Shown: positions 17,537 to 28,082 of the stretch, one piece after another
How positions within the stretch are numbered: position 1 is the first letter of the stretch
How the letters are laid out: every line of letters starts with the position of its first letter
Assembly (NCBI GenBank): GCA_964549745.1
Contig: CAZJWP010000004.1
Location: 1-53,920, forward strand
Length of the DNA stretch: 53,920 bases
Direction of reading: 5' to 3'
DNA from: J089 sp964549745
Lineage (GTDB): Bacteria; Fidelibacterota; Marinisomatia; Marinisomatales; J089
Made by a program: the position numbers and the translations under genes
The notes under the pieces: generated by a model
Told to the model about the DNA's origin: nothing
Databases searched by the model: none
What the model saw: only the letters and a program-made list of their open reading frames with translations

Positions 17537-20500
17537 ATGAAGAAATTGTTACCAGTCTTCATTCTGATTTGCGGCGGATTGCTTACCGCCCAGACCACCT
17601 CAATACATGACATACAATATAGCACCGATGTCGGCACAGGATCGGATTGTTACCCGTCTGCTTTAGCAGGTACTTCTGTCAATGTCACGGGAATTGTAAC
17701 TGCCGTTAAAAGCGGCGGTCAGTTCTATGTACAGGATGCCGATTCTGCTTGGTCCGGTGTCTATGTTTATGACTCAGGATTGGATTGCGCAGTGGGAGAT
17801 TCAGTATCGTTTACGGCAGATGTAAGTGAATATTACGGAATGACAGAATTAAGCGGATTATCCGATTCTACCATCCATTCTTCTGGCCATTCAGTAACAC
17901 CCGTAATGGTGAATACAGGCGATATCACAGCAGCTTGTTCGGATACCAGCGAACTCTATGAAAGTGTTTTGGTTACGTTAACCAATGTTACCGTAACTCA
18001 AGCAGCCAATTCCTATGGTGAGTGGTATGTGGACGATGGTACCGGTGAATGTCAGCTGGATGACCCGTTTTTCTCGGTTACACCAACAGTAGGAGATTTC
18101 TTTGACTCGATTACCGGTGTTGTTGACTACTCCTACAGCACCTATGCTGTTAATCCACGCAGTGCTGACGACATTGTAACTACAGCCATCGGGCCGACCC
18201 TGGTCAGTGTCGATTTTGCACCCCAGGCGCCGCTTCCAAGCGAAGATGTACTGGTCACAGTGAATGCCTATGATGATAAAGCGGGATTGGCCGTCGATTT
18301 GTATGTTGCGTACGATGGTGGTGGCTTTGCTGCAAATACAATGACTGATAATGCGGATTCCACCTATACTTATACGATCCCGGCCCAGTCTGAAGGAACC
18401 ACCGCAGAATTTTATGCAATCCTTACCGATTCAGACGATAATGCTGATACCAGCGCGACCTACAATGTGACCTTTGAGACTCCGTCTGAGATTACTCCGA
18501 TTGCAGACATTCAGGATACAACAGGTGTTGGATCAGATACATCATCCTTCTATGGCCAAACGGTTACGATATCAGGAATCGTAACGGCTGAATTCTGGGG
18601 CAGCGCTTCCAATCGGTATATGTTTGTCCAGGATGCACCGGGTGCCTGGAATGGAATTATGCTATTTGAGTACGGAGGCTGGGACTCCTTTGATTTTAAC
18701 AGTTCCACCGGGATTGTCCATTCCGTTGCCGAAGGTGACAGCGTTACAGTCACTGGAACGGTAGATGAATATAATGGAATGACGGAATTGGGTAGTGTTA
18801 CCGATTTTACCATTCATGGTCATGCTGTCAATATGATTCCCCCATCTGTACTGACCAGCGATATGTCACCTGATCTGGAAGCCTACGAAGGATGTTTGGT
18901 TGAGGTCGATAATGCTACGGTTTCGAATCCTGACGCCAATTATGGCGAATGGACCATAACCGATGCAACCGCCGGCGAAATTAAACTGGATGATCGTTGG
19001 GATTATTATTTCAAACCAGCCTCAGGTCAGAACTTGGCTAAAGTGGTTGGTTGTATTGAATATTCCTATGGTGAATACAAAATCCAGCCGAGATTGGCCC
19101 GGGACGTTGTGGAAGCCGCCGGGGAAGATGTTAGGTTGCAACGAATCCAGCAAGTTCTGTACAGTGATTTGATGAAAGCCGGGGTGGATGCTCTTTCCGA
19201 TACATCTTACATGCGTGGAGATACGGTTTCACTGTATGGTGTTGTTACCATGCCCACCGGTCTCAGTTATGCAGGAGCCGGTGTGAAATTCATCTTCCAG
19301 GATACCCTTGGGGGACCATGGAGTTCGATTCTTTCCTACGATCCGGACTCGACCACATTCCCCGTTTTGTACGAAGGTGATGTGATTCATGCTACCGGAT
19401 ATGTGTCAGAATATCAAACCGCACAGTCTAATATGACGGAACTCTTCGTTACTGAACCGGTCGATATTATCGATGCCGGTCAGCCCGAGCCTGAGGTTCC
19501 GGTCGTAAACACCGGTGATCTTAGGTGGCCTACCACTGCCGAGCAGTGGGGAACCGTTATGGTTGGGGTTGAGGATGCAGTCGTAATGGCGAACGATTTA
19601 CAGTACGGTGAATGGATTGTGGATGACGGAACCGGCGGGGTTCACATTGATGATGATTCTGATAGTCTGAATGCCTGGCAAAACACTTACGGCCGTCCGC
19701 CGGTTGGGACACCGATTTCCTCGGCTGAAGGTTGGATTTACCATCATTATGGGAGTTATGCTGATTCATCCGCGTATAAATTGGAACCGCTCTATGCAAG
19801 TGATATTGTTTTTGGCGCAGGCGGACCACCGAGCATATCTGATCCCAGTCGTATGCCTTGTGTACCGGGACCGGATGACGCTGTAACCGTCATCGCTCAA
19901 ATTGAAGACAATAGCACGATTACATCTGCGGTGGTGTATTATTCTACAGACGGTACTAACTACTCAACTGCAGACATGACCAATACAGATACCACAGCCT
20001 GGGAAGCTGATATACCGGCTACCGGAACGGATGGCGCCCATGTGGATTATTACATTTCCGCAACGGACGATGGCGTTGATCAGGCAGGACCTGTTACCAG
20101 CACCTATCCCAGTGATATTGAAGTCATTCAATTAGGCTACACAACCAACACCGGTGATTTAACCATCAGTGATGTCCAGATGACCGATTGGCCGCGCGGC
20201 GATTCACCCTATAATGGATGTGAAGTGACCTTAACCGGTACGGTCACGGCTGACACGGCGCAGGTAAACTCCGCTTACGGTACCTATGCTATTCAAAGTG
20301 AAACCGGACAATGGAACGGAATTATTATGGATCCGATCACAGATGTTTCATTGACCCGCGGAGATAATGTTACGGTTACGGGAATGGTGGAAGATTATGA
20401 TCCGGCTTATCACTTTAAGTTTGATAATAATACCAAACTGATCAATGTCTCCAGCGTAACCGTTAATAGCACTGGAAACTCCATTGCTGCCATGGCAGTC

Positions 20501-21097
20501 GGAACCTCTGATTTAGCTCAGGACGCAGATGAAGTTGAATCATACGAAGGTGTATTAGTCACGTTGTCAAATGTGACGGTATCTTCAGTAAATACGTATG
20601 ATTGGTCCGTAGATGATGGAAGCGGAAGTTCATGTCTGATTGATGATGATATGGCTAATTCAGCGGCAGCAGCCTACCTGGCAGGTCTGGAAGTAGGTAC
20701 TGTACTCAGTCATGTTACAGGTGTCTTTAACTACAGTTTTGGCACCTATAAAATCCAAGTCAGGGATATGGGTGATATCGAAAGCGCCGGTGTGGATGAT
20801 AATTTTGTTACCGCACCGATGGAATATGCGCTTTATCAAAACTATCCAAATCCGTTTAATCCGGAAACCCGGATTAAGTTTGATCTAAAGGAAGCCGGAC
20901 AAGTAAAACTGATTGTTTACAATGTGTTGGGATATAAAGTCCGCACACTTGTGGATGACAGCTACTCTTCCGGTCAACACGTTGTGAATTGGGATGGCCG
21001 GAATGATGCCGGATTACAGGTGAGTTCCGGAATGTACATTTACCGAATCAAAGCGGGTTCCTTTATCGATCAAGGAAAAATGTTACTCATTCGGTAA
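17537..21097 (+). CDS. Very large multi-OB-fold secreted protein with T9SS sorting domain
   Basis: The 1186 residues start with a signal peptide (LLTA then QTTS). About four related modules of roughly 190-260 aa follow, each with VTGIVTA- or VTGTVTA-like strands, FVQDA or FYVQDAD, EYYGMTEL or EYNGMTEL, then GEWYVDDGTG or GEWIVDDGTG. This is the pattern of YhcR/DUF5689-type OB-fold domains that accompany secreted nucleases and may bind nucleic acid. Two Ig-like modules (about 215-315 and 770-870) separate them. The C-terminus is a FlgD-like sorting domain starting NYPNPFNPET near 1108. There is no catalytic motif. I infer an adhesin or ligand-capture protein. GAGGAAA before ATG 17537 is an acceptable ribosome site. 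Confidence 0.82.
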   Translation: MKKLLPVFILICGGLLTAQTTSIHDIQYSTDVGTGSDCYPSALAGTSVNVTGIVTAVKSGGQFYVQDADSAWSGVYVYDSGLDCAVGDSVSFTADVSEYYGMTELSGLSDSTIHSSGHSVTPVMVNTGDITAACSDTSELYESVLVTLTNVTVTQAANSYGEWYVDDGTGECQLDDPFFSVTPTVGDFFDSITGVVDYSYSTYAVNPRSADDIVTTAIGPTLVSVDFAPQAPLPSEDVLVTVNAYDDKAGLAVDLYVAYDGGGFAANTMTDNADSTYTYTIPAQSEGTTAEFYAILTDSDDNADTSATYNVTFETPSEITPIADIQDTTGVGSDTSSFYGQTVTISGIVTAEFWGSASNRYMFVQDAPGAWNGIMLFEYGGWDSFDFNSSTGIVHSVAEGDSVTVTGTVDEYNGMTELGSVTDFTIHGHAVNMIPPSVLTSDMSPDLEAYEGCLVEVDNATVSNPDANYGEWTITDATAGEIKLDDRWDYYFKPASGQNLAKVVGCIEYSYGEYKIQPRLARDVVEAAGEDVRLQRIQQVLYSDLMKAGVDALSDTSYMRGDTVSLYGVVTMPTGLSYAGAGVKFIFQDTLGGPWSSILSYDPDSTTFPVLYEGDVIHATGYVSEYQTAQSNMTELFVTEPVDIIDAGQPEPEVPVVNTGDLRWPTTAEQWGTVMVGVEDAVVMANDLQYGEWIVDDGTGGVHIDDDSDSLNAWQNTYGRPPVGTPISSAEGWIYHHYGSYADSSAYKLEPLYASDIVFGAGGPPSISDPSRMPCVPGPDDAVTVIAQIEDNSTITSAVVYYSTDGTNYSTADMTNTDTTAWEADIPATGTDGAHVDYYISATDDGVDQAGPVTSTYPSDIEVIQLGYTTNTGDLTISDVQMTDWPRGDSPYNGCEVTLTGTVTADTAQVNSAYGTYAIQSETGQWNGIIMDPITDVSLTRGDNVTVTGMVEDYDPAYHFKFDNNTKLINVSSVTVNSTGNSIAAMAVGTSDLAQDADEVESYEGVLVTLSNVTVSSVNTYDWSVDDGSGSSCLIDDDMANSAAAAYLAGLEVGTVLSHVTGVFNYSFGTYKIQVRDMGDIESAGVDDNFVTAPMEYALYQNYPNPFNPETRIKFDLKEAGQVKLIVYNVLGYKVRTLVDDSYSSGQHVVNWDGRNDAGLQVSSGMYIYRIKAGSFIDQGKMLLIR

Positions 21098-21108
21098 CTA
21101 CGGAAATC

Positions 21109-21136
21109 TGGGGTGCGGGCAATTGTCCGCACCCCA
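21109..21136 (+). terminator. Strong hairpin between the OB-fold and lipoprotein genes
   Basis: GGGGTGCGG (21110-21118) pairs perfectly with CCGCACCCC (21127-21135) around an 8-base loop, with an extra T-A pair outside. No T-run follows, so it may pause polymerase, protect the upstream mRNA end, or terminate only partly. It sits in the 58-base gap before the lipoprotein gene. Confidence 0.55.
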
Positions 21137-21155
21137 ACTTATATAACCCGACTCC

Positions 21156-22931
21156 ATGCGAAAAACACTCCTTCCGCTCCTGATAATCCTTGTCTATTCC
21201 TGCTCATTGTGGGAACAGGAGGATCCGTCTAATCCTCTGCCTAACCAGGCACCGGAGACTTATCTCTCCCTGATAGCAACAGACACGATTTATGCAGGCG
21301 TATCCCAAATCGATACATTGATTGATTCGGAAACCGGAGATACATACTATGATACACTCTGGAATTATAATCTGTCAGGGACTCCGGATACATCGATGGT
21401 ATGGGACACACTTTCCCAGGCTTTTACATCAATTACCACAAGTCGGCAGGAAATTCACTGGTGGGGTGAGGATCCGGATGGAGATGTTGTCGGTTACTTT
21501 TATAAATGGAGTATAGATACTGCCTGGACCTACACCACCAAAGAAGCGGGCCTCTTTTATGTGCCTATTAGGACGGATTTAGATGTTTTTGGTTTTGAAG
21601 TAAAAGCAGTAGATGCCACCGCTCAATGGGACTACAATCGCCCGACGAAATCAGATATAGACGATGAATATTTCTCGGATGTGGGAGATCAGGTTGACGA
21701 ATATGATGAAAATGATATTGTATTATCTGAAGGACTGACACCCGGAATTCAAACAACGATTGGCGCCGTATTAAAAGCATTATCCGGGACAAATATCTAT
21801 GCGTTAACACCTACAAATGTGACGGATGCCATTGATCTTTCACCGGCGAAAATGGTGTTGCCAATTCGTAATTCTGAACCGCAAATCGCATTTCGGTATC
21901 GAAGTAACCCGTTATTGTCGAATATGCCGGGCGACACCGCATTTACATTTCCAACCCGAACATTTGTATGGGACATTACCGATCTGGATGGAGTGGAATC
22001 GGTTGTATCGGTTTTTTATGCGCTGGATGATACATGTGACACGTGTTGGTATGAACTTGACCCGGCAAAATACTCGAGTATTACCCTAACGGACACATCA
22101 GAACCCAGGCTAGAACCGGGTTTTCATACTTTTTATGTAAAGGCGCAGGACATCGCGGGGGCGATGAGCAATACAATTTTCTTCCCGGATACAGCAAATC
22201 CCGACGAACCGAATTTCTGGAAAGTAAAACCGGTGGTTGGATCGGTATTGCTGGTGGATGATTATCCTCTGGATAGTCAAAACAATGAACAGCAATGGTA
22301 CAAAAGTATTTTGGATACTACCTTAGGTTCCGATCAATATTCTACCTGGGAAATCGGGTCAACCCTTCCGTATTCTTCCATCGATGTCAGTGCAAACCTA
22401 AAATACTTCTCAAGCGTTGTTTGGTATTCGGCATATAATGGTCCTGAAACCTATTTGGATGCCGGTTCCTCAATTACCAGTTTTGTACTGGGCGGCGGGA
22501 ATTTCTTTATCAATGCGCCAGAATTGAAAGATTCAACTTTTGCCTGGTTTCCGTTAACATCATATAAAGTTTTAAATCCAACCGGACGCATGTTTGCCGG
22601 ACAACAAATTATTTCAGATGTAGACTCTACTCTTGATTTGGAGGTTTCACATTTAATAGCCATTCGCGTAAGAAGTTTTGTGCCGGATTCATCTGGTTTC
22701 GCAATCCTTCGCAGTATGTACCACATGCCTGAACCTGAGGGTAGTGATGCCTGGACAGGAACACCAACCGTAGCAAGTCTTGGGCAATTCCAGGTGAGTC
22801 AAAATACTTTATCAGGAAAAGTAGTATTGTTTTCAATACCCTTCCATAGCGGGAACGATACGATGTTAGACGGTAATGGCTCAGGCTCGAAATTTATATC
22901 TTATGTATTAAGGGAGGAATTCAACGAATGA
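21156..22931 (+). CDS. Large putative surface lipoprotein with Ig-like and GATase-like segments
   Basis: The product is 591 aa with a lipobox (LVYS then CSLWEQ). The first half has Ig-like features (EIHWWGEDPDGDVVGYFYKW, TFVWDITDLDGVES). The second half (about 360-590) begins VGSVLLVDDYPLD and continues with a Rossmann-like stretch (VVWYSAYN, then VLGGGNFFINAPE). That resembles the GATase-like/DUF4350-type domains found in FCB surface proteins, but without an obvious catalytic residue. It overlaps the TonB-receptor gene by ATGA, so the two are probably translationally coupled. A SusD-like role is suggested by position only; the sequence is not SusD. Confidence 0.7.
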   Translation: MRKTLLPLLIILVYSCSLWEQEDPSNPLPNQAPETYLSLIATDTIYAGVSQIDTLIDSETGDTYYDTLWNYNLSGTPDTSMVWDTLSQAFTSITTSRQEIHWWGEDPDGDVVGYFYKWSIDTAWTYTTKEAGLFYVPIRTDLDVFGFEVKAVDATAQWDYNRPTKSDIDDEYFSDVGDQVDEYDENDIVLSEGLTPGIQTTIGAVLKALSGTNIYALTPTNVTDAIDLSPAKMVLPIRNSEPQIAFRYRSNPLLSNMPGDTAFTFPTRTFVWDITDLDGVESVVSVFYALDDTCDTCWYELDPAKYSSITLTDTSEPRLEPGFHTFYVKAQDIAGAMSNTIFFPDTANPDEPNFWKVKPVVGSVLLVDDYPLDSQNNEQQWYKSILDTTLGSDQYSTWEIGSTLPYSSIDVSANLKYFSSVVWYSAYNGPETYLDAGSSITSFVLGGGNFFINAPELKDSTFAWFPLTSYKVLNPTGRMFAGQQIISDVDSTLDLEVSHLIAIRVRSFVPDSSGFAILRSMYHMPEPEGSDAWTGTPTVASLGQFQVSQNTLSGKVVLFSIPFHSGNDTMLDGNGSGSKFISYVLREEFNE

Positions 22932-25705
22932 GACGTTGGGTCCTTTTTTTAATAATGACTGTTCTGCTTTTGGGTCAGACCAATACCGGTGTTATTCAGG
23001 GAACGGTTAAGGATCAAAAATCCGGTGATCCGTTAATAGGTGTCAATGTCATCGTAAAAGGAACCTATTACGGGGCATCGACCGATATGAATGGATTTTA
23101 CAAGATTACCGGAATTTCATATGGCGATTACGATATCGAAGCTTCCATAATCGGATACAAAGTATTGTTGCAAACCGGGATTAAGGTAAAAAACAGTGAA
23201 CCGGTTAAAGTTGATTACTCAATGGAAGAAACGGTATTGGCTCTTGGTGAAGAAGTGGTGGTAAAAGGGAAAAAACCGCTCTTTGATGTTAATGAAACAG
23301 CCTCATTGTCAAGAATCCGTAGTGATGAGATTGCCAATAAAACCGTGGATGATGTACAGGACTTGCTCTCCGAACAAATTGGCGTAACCAAGCAGGATAA
23401 TGAAATCCACATCCGCGGCGGTCGTATCGATGAAAGTTTATTTGTGGTCGATGGAATGTCAGTCAAGGACCCCTTATCCGGGATGAGTGGAAATGTATTC
23501 GTTAATGCTGAAGCCATCGAGGAATTGGAAGTAGTTACGGGCGGATACAATGCTGAATATGGCCAAGCCATGTCCGGTGTGGTCAATATTAAGTTGAAAG
23601 AAGGCAGTGATCATTATGAAGGCGCTGTCAAAATGAGTAGTGACCATTGGGGAATGACCAAAAAGACGATAAGCAATTACAATACAGATCGCGTCGAATT
23701 TAATGTAGGTGGTCCGTTGGCGATTGTTAAAAAAATCCCCGGATTATTTGGGCTGGATATTCCAGGAAAATTTTCATTCTTTATTAACGGGTATAGCAAG
23801 ATATATGATAGTTATTTGCCGGTTGCCCACAAACTATATCCACACCGGAATTGGACCCTCCCGGGTATGAGTGATTCGGAAGCGGATAGAATCATGAATA
23901 AGTTCAGTCCGCGGGAAAATAACGATTGGCATTCAACGGCGAAAGTATCCTGGGCGCTGAGCAGCACTAAAAAGCTGGCATACTCGTATGATATGACACT
24001 GAATATCAACCAGGGTTACTTCATGCCGCGTGCTTTCTCATCAACCTATTTTCCTTATGCTTACTCCAAGATTTTGGATAATTACAACACGATTACCCGA
24101 GAAACACGATTGTCCAATCTGAACTGGACTCACACCTTATCCACCCGGTCTTTTTACGAAATCACACTTGGACGTTTCCTGACGATGGAACACAGCGCCG
24201 TACAGGATTTACCCTGGACGGATTATCGCCAGCGGCTTGATCTTCTTCCAATTAATTATACGGTGCGGAATTCCGAGGGCGATATTGTGATCAGTTATGG
24301 TGATCAATTTTATGATACAGGAATGTCGTCGGAATGGTACGATATCAGCAGCGATAATTATCGATTTGATTTTGACTGGACTAATCAATTATCTGATCGG
24401 CAGAAAATGAAAACGGGGGTTGAGAATACCCTGACAACAATGCAGGTTTTGGATATTGACGAGCCTTGGGCAGGTACAACAGGTTTCGGGGCAAATTATG
24501 ATCGATACCATGCCCGCACGGATTTTGGGGCCATGTATGTACAGGACAGGATCACTTTCGAAGGTATGACTGTCAACATCGGTGCCCGATATGATTTTTG
24601 GTTCCCGGGTAAGTATGTTGAAAATGCAATCACCAATCCCAATTCTATCATTATCACAGATGAGGCACGGGATAAGTTCAAACGTGAGACATTTAAACTA
24701 TTTGGATATCGCGGCAAAGGCAGATTGAGCCCCAGATTTGGGATTTCACATCCGGTCACAAACAATGATGTCCTCTATTTTTACTATGGACACTTTTCTC
24801 AGTTACCCACTTTTCAATATGTGTATGCCAAGCTGAATTCCACTTCTCAGTCTACCTACCAGGTCTTCGGAAATCCGAATCTTGGGCCTAAGACAACGGT
24901 ACAATATGAATTGGGAATCAAACACCGGTTTAACGAGGACCAGGTCCTGGAAGTGAAAGCATATTGGAAGGATATGTTCGATTATGAAACATCGGAAACG
25001 ATAAAACCTTCCAATCCAAAATATGCATATCTGACGTTCAACATGTATTTCAATGCGGATTATGCCCGCGCCCGGGGAATGGAATTGATTCTTAAGAGTC
25101 GATTGTTCCGGTATTGGTATGCTGATTTAAATCTGAACTATTCAATTGTTACAGGAAAAAGCTCAAGCCCGTTGGACAACCTATTGGTACAGGCCGGTCA
25201 ATTATCCGAAAAGCCTCTGGGTGAAAATTTCATGAGTTGGGATCGTCCGCTCCAGGCATTTGCCAACATTTCTTACAACTCGCCCCGCAACTGGGGAATG
25301 ACAATTCGTCTGGACTATAGTTCCGGACGACGCTACACACGCTCAATCGCCGGAACAAAAGATTATCCATCAGGTCTGATTTATGTGAACGGTGTCCCCT
25401 ATTATATCGGGACCAGTGAATCTGATAAACCGTATTTGTATATCTCGAAGCAACCGAATAAGAATATGGATTTAAAATTTTACAAGACGGCTCCGATTGG
25501 CAGTGTAAAACTGAAATTATATTTAGAAGTCCAGAATGTTTTTGACACAATGGTACCACGTAGAATTAATCCCTTTACCGGGGAAGGTTATAATCCTGGT
25601 CAAGTCTATTCTTATTCTTTGCTCAACAGTCCGGACCCCAATAATGATCCATCGCGATTCCAGACTCCACGAACCAGCGAACTTGGAATACAGGTGATAT
25701 TCTGA
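22928..25705 (+). CDS. TonB-dependent receptor with CarboxypepD_reg-like N-domain
   Basis: The 925 residues show a signal peptide (LLLG then QTNTG), a carboxypeptidase-regulatory-like domain (about 22-95, GVIQGTVKD to SIIGYK), a plug domain (about 115-235) with IHIRGGRIDESLFVVDGM and YNAEYGQAMSGVVNIKLKEG, and a 22-strand-type barrel ending GIQVIF. It should take up a large substrate across the outer membrane using TonB energy. The substrate is unknown; no siderophore or SusD gene is near. It overlaps the lipoprotein gene upstream (ATGA) and the PorV-like gene downstream (TGATG). Confidence 0.9.
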   Translation: MRRWVLFLIMTVLLLGQTNTGVIQGTVKDQKSGDPLIGVNVIVKGTYYGASTDMNGFYKITGISYGDYDIEASIIGYKVLLQTGIKVKNSEPVKVDYSMEETVLALGEEVVVKGKKPLFDVNETASLSRIRSDEIANKTVDDVQDLLSEQIGVTKQDNEIHIRGGRIDESLFVVDGMSVKDPLSGMSGNVFVNAEAIEELEVVTGGYNAEYGQAMSGVVNIKLKEGSDHYEGAVKMSSDHWGMTKKTISNYNTDRVEFNVGGPLAIVKKIPGLFGLDIPGKFSFFINGYSKIYDSYLPVAHKLYPHRNWTLPGMSDSEADRIMNKFSPRENNDWHSTAKVSWALSSTKKLAYSYDMTLNINQGYFMPRAFSSTYFPYAYSKILDNYNTITRETRLSNLNWTHTLSTRSFYEITLGRFLTMEHSAVQDLPWTDYRQRLDLLPINYTVRNSEGDIVISYGDQFYDTGMSSEWYDISSDNYRFDFDWTNQLSDRQKMKTGVENTLTTMQVLDIDEPWAGTTGFGANYDRYHARTDFGAMYVQDRITFEGMTVNIGARYDFWFPGKYVENAITNPNSIIITDEARDKFKRETFKLFGYRGKGRLSPRFGISHPVTNNDVLYFYYGHFSQLPTFQYVYAKLNSTSQSTYQVFGNPNLGPKTTVQYELGIKHRFNEDQVLEVKAYWKDMFDYETSETIKPSNPKYAYLTFNMYFNADYARARGMELILKSRLFRYWYADLNLNYSIVTGKSSSPLDNLLVQAGQLSEKPLGENFMSWDRPLQAFANISYNSPRNWGMTIRLDYSSGRRYTRSIAGTKDYPSGLIYVNGVPYYIGTSESDKPYLYISKQPNKNMDLKFYKTAPIGSVKLKLYLEVQNVFDTMVPRRINPFTGEGYNPGQVYSYSLLNSPDPNNDPSRFQTPRTSELGIQVIF

Positions 25706-26709
25706 TGCGCAGAGTTGCTCAATATTTGATATTGGCATTGATGGTTGCTGGATCGTCGGCCCAGAATTTCTTCCCAAATTTAGGCGGACAACGAGTTGGA
25801 ACATCCAGTTTCACCTTTCTGAAGATTGGGACGAGTGCCCGTGCGGTGGGTATGGGTGAAGCTGTGGTGGCCATGAATCAGGATGCAGGATCGGTTTATT
25901 ATAATCCGGCAACAATTGCTCAGCTTAAAAAAACGGAGATGATTTCCTCAAAAGTGAATTGGCCGGCGGATATTAGTTACGACTACCTGAGTATTACCCA
26001 TAATTTGTTTTCCCGTCATTATATTGCCTTTAGTGCGGGTATTCTGCACATGCCTCCAATGGAAGAAACCACTGAATACATGCCCCACGGAACCGGGAAT
26101 TACTTTATGTATCAGGACCGGTTCATTGGTCTGAGTTATGCCGTGAAATTGACGGACCGTTTTAGTTTTGGAATCACACTTAAAGATGTGGAAGAAAATC
26201 TGGCCGGTGTCACCATGAGCGATGTTCTCTTGGATATGGGGACATTCTATTGGACCGGTTACAAGACCCTCCGGTTTTCCGCTGCGATAACACATTTCGG
26301 ACCGCAAACTTCTCCCGAGGGTAGTTTCCCTAAACGTGTTTTGGATACAGATACTGGAAAAGAAACCATTGTCGATACGCATTTTCAGGAATCTTCTCCT
26401 CCGACCCTTTTCCAGGTAGGGGCAGCCATGAATGTAATTGAAAATCAATTGATGACAGCTGCTTTGGCTGTCCAGCTCAATCATCCGGTGGACAATGCAG
26501 AGTATGTTCTGATTGGAACGGAAATTCAATTGATCAAAGTCCTTTATTTAAGAACCGGGGTGAAACTGGGTAAAGATGAGGAAGGGATATCCAATGGATT
26601 TGGTGTTTCACTTCCGTTGGGGAAATGGCATTTCAACGCGGATTATTCATACACAAATATGTCTCATTTAACGGACCCGGAACGTTTGAGTATTGGGATT
26701 TCACGATGA
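25705..26709 (+). CDS. PorV/PorQ-family barrel in the TonB-receptor operon
   Basis: The product is 334 aa with a signal peptide (SSA then QNFF). FLKIGTSARAVGMGEAVVAM, a Gln/Asp/Ala-Gly segment and VYYNPATIAQL form the complete PorV/PorQ N-terminal signature, better conserved than in the two copies at 10576 and 11492. Strands run to the C-terminus. This third copy is fused by overlaps into an operon with a TonB receptor and two lipoproteins, so it may serve a specific substrate set rather than the general T9SS. A FadL-like transporter is the alternative. Confidence 0.83.
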   Translation: MRRVAQYLILALMVAGSSAQNFFPNLGGQRVGTSSFTFLKIGTSARAVGMGEAVVAMNQDAGSVYYNPATIAQLKKTEMISSKVNWPADISYDYLSITHNLFSRHYIAFSAGILHMPPMEETTEYMPHGTGNYFMYQDRFIGLSYAVKLTDRFSFGITLKDVEENLAGVTMSDVLLDMGTFYWTGYKTLRFSAAITHFGPQTSPEGSFPKRVLDTDTGKETIVDTHFQESSPPTLFQVGAAMNVIENQLMTAALAVQLNHPVDNAEYVLIGTEIQLIKVLYLRTGVKLGKDEEGISNGFGVSLPLGKWHFNADYSYTNMSHLTDPERLSIGISR

Positions 26710-28082
26710 CAGGACGAATTCGTCTTTTGTTCCCAGCCGGATTGATTGCCTTTGCATTGTGGAGTTGCATTAAAATTAATCCACTTGCACCGATAGATAA
26801 TGGCGGTATAATTGGAGCCGGTGATACGAGCTACCTGCCACTCAGTCCAACATGGGACAACACCTTCGGTCTAAGTTCACCGGTTGAAATTTCCATTGCC
26901 AATGATGGTCACATTTTTATTGCGGATACAGCAACAAACAGTATTCTTGTCTATGACCAAAGCGGCAATCATTTGGACGGGTTTGACGCTCTTGCGAATC
27001 TCACAATCTCCGATACTTTGAATGTGAAACCGATTGATGTGGATATTGATTCCAAGATGGATGTGCTTTTTATTGACGGATCGAACAAAGTTTATGTCTG
27101 GAATCAGGTTTGGAATACATCCCCGATTACAGAATACGTCCAATCCGCTGACTTCGTAGAATCGGGAACCGGGAATACGGTGACCGCTACCCTGGGCTCC
27201 CAAACATGGTATACCAAAGCAAACAATGCCAATTGGACGATGACAAACCTTCAATGGGACAATGTTTCAGAGAAATTGGACTCACTGATGAATCCTCATG
27301 TATTGTACGATGGAAGCTGGCCCGTAAACATAGCAGCAGATGCTTTTTTACATGATAGTCCGTCATCGCAGTTTACTGCGATCAGTGCAACAGACGGGAC
27401 GGACAATTTTTTCTTTGTAGCTGATAAGCATATCGATCGGTTGCTTCAAATTAAATTGCAACATTCGATGTATGTGAGAAACTCGAACGGTGATGAATTC
27501 TGGACTCATCGTGGTGTTTTCGGTGCAACAATCGCACAATATGGAACCGGTTCCGGTACTGTAAACCGTCCGGTGGGACTGGATGTGGATTATTCCGGCG
27601 CTGTGTATTATTCCCAATTAGGAGATTATTTTTCTGTTCATAAAATCCAGCCGATTACCAGCGGTGGTTATACTGTTTATTCTTCGGTGTTTCAACCGGA
27701 TGTTAATGACATCATGGATTTGGGACGTTTTCAACATGCACAGGATGTGGCTGTTGACCAAAATAAAATGATTTATGTCGCCGATCGTGGTGCACATCAA
27801 ATACAGGTATTCAACTCTAAAGGACAATTCTTTAAATATGCCGGACCCGATTCTGTTGCCATTGACACCACAATGTGGGTTTTAAATAGTGACAATACGG
27901 CACAAGCGGACAGTGTGTTAGTGGATACGGTCTATTACCAACATTTCAGTCACCTGGAAGATCCTTCCGCGGTTACGGTAGATGCCAAAGGTGTTGTTTA
28001 TGTCTGCGATACACCCAATCATCGGATTGTGCGATTTCAATTATCAAATTTATTGGATGAGAACTTAGTTCCGAATCAGTGA
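26706..28082 (+). CDS. NHL/six-bladed propeller lipoprotein
   Basis: From ATG 26706 the product is 458 aa with a lipobox (FALWS then CIKINP). It carries NHL-type propeller blades such as VEISIANDGHIFIADTATNS, VGLDVDYSGAVYYS, AVDQNKMIYVADRGAHQIQV and VTVDAKGVVYVCDTPNHRI. Propellers of this kind serve as binding scaffolds. ATG 26706 lies in an ATGA overlap with the PorV-like stop; earlier in-frame starts would run through that gene and hide the lipobox. I infer an outer-membrane partner of the adjacent receptor or barrel. No enzyme motif is visible. Confidence 0.78.
   Translation: MTGRIRLLFPAGLIAFALWSCIKINPLAPIDNGGIIGAGDTSYLPLSPTWDNTFGLSSPVEISIANDGHIFIADTATNSILVYDQSGNHLDGFDALANLTISDTLNVKPIDVDIDSKMDVLFIDGSNKVYVWNQVWNTSPITEYVQSADFVESGTGNTVTATLGSQTWYTKANNANWTMTNLQWDNVSEKLDSLMNPHVLYDGSWPVNIAADAFLHDSPSSQFTAISATDGTDNFFFVADKHIDRLLQIKLQHSMYVRNSNGDEFWTHRGVFGATIAQYGTGSGTVNRPVGLDVDYSGAVYYSQLGDYFSVHKIQPITSGGYTVYSSVFQPDVNDIMDLGRFQHAQDVAVDQNKMIYVADRGAHQIQVFNSKGQFFKYAGPDSVAIDTTMWVLNSDNTAQADSVLVDTVYYQHFSHLEDPSAVTVDAKGVVYVCDTPNHRIVRFQLSNLLDENLVPNQ

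Noticed and set aside
25948..26529. Minus-strand 193-codon frame antisense to the PorV-like gene
   Set aside because: It lies wholly within a well-supported barrel gene and has no recognisable domain or ribosome site.
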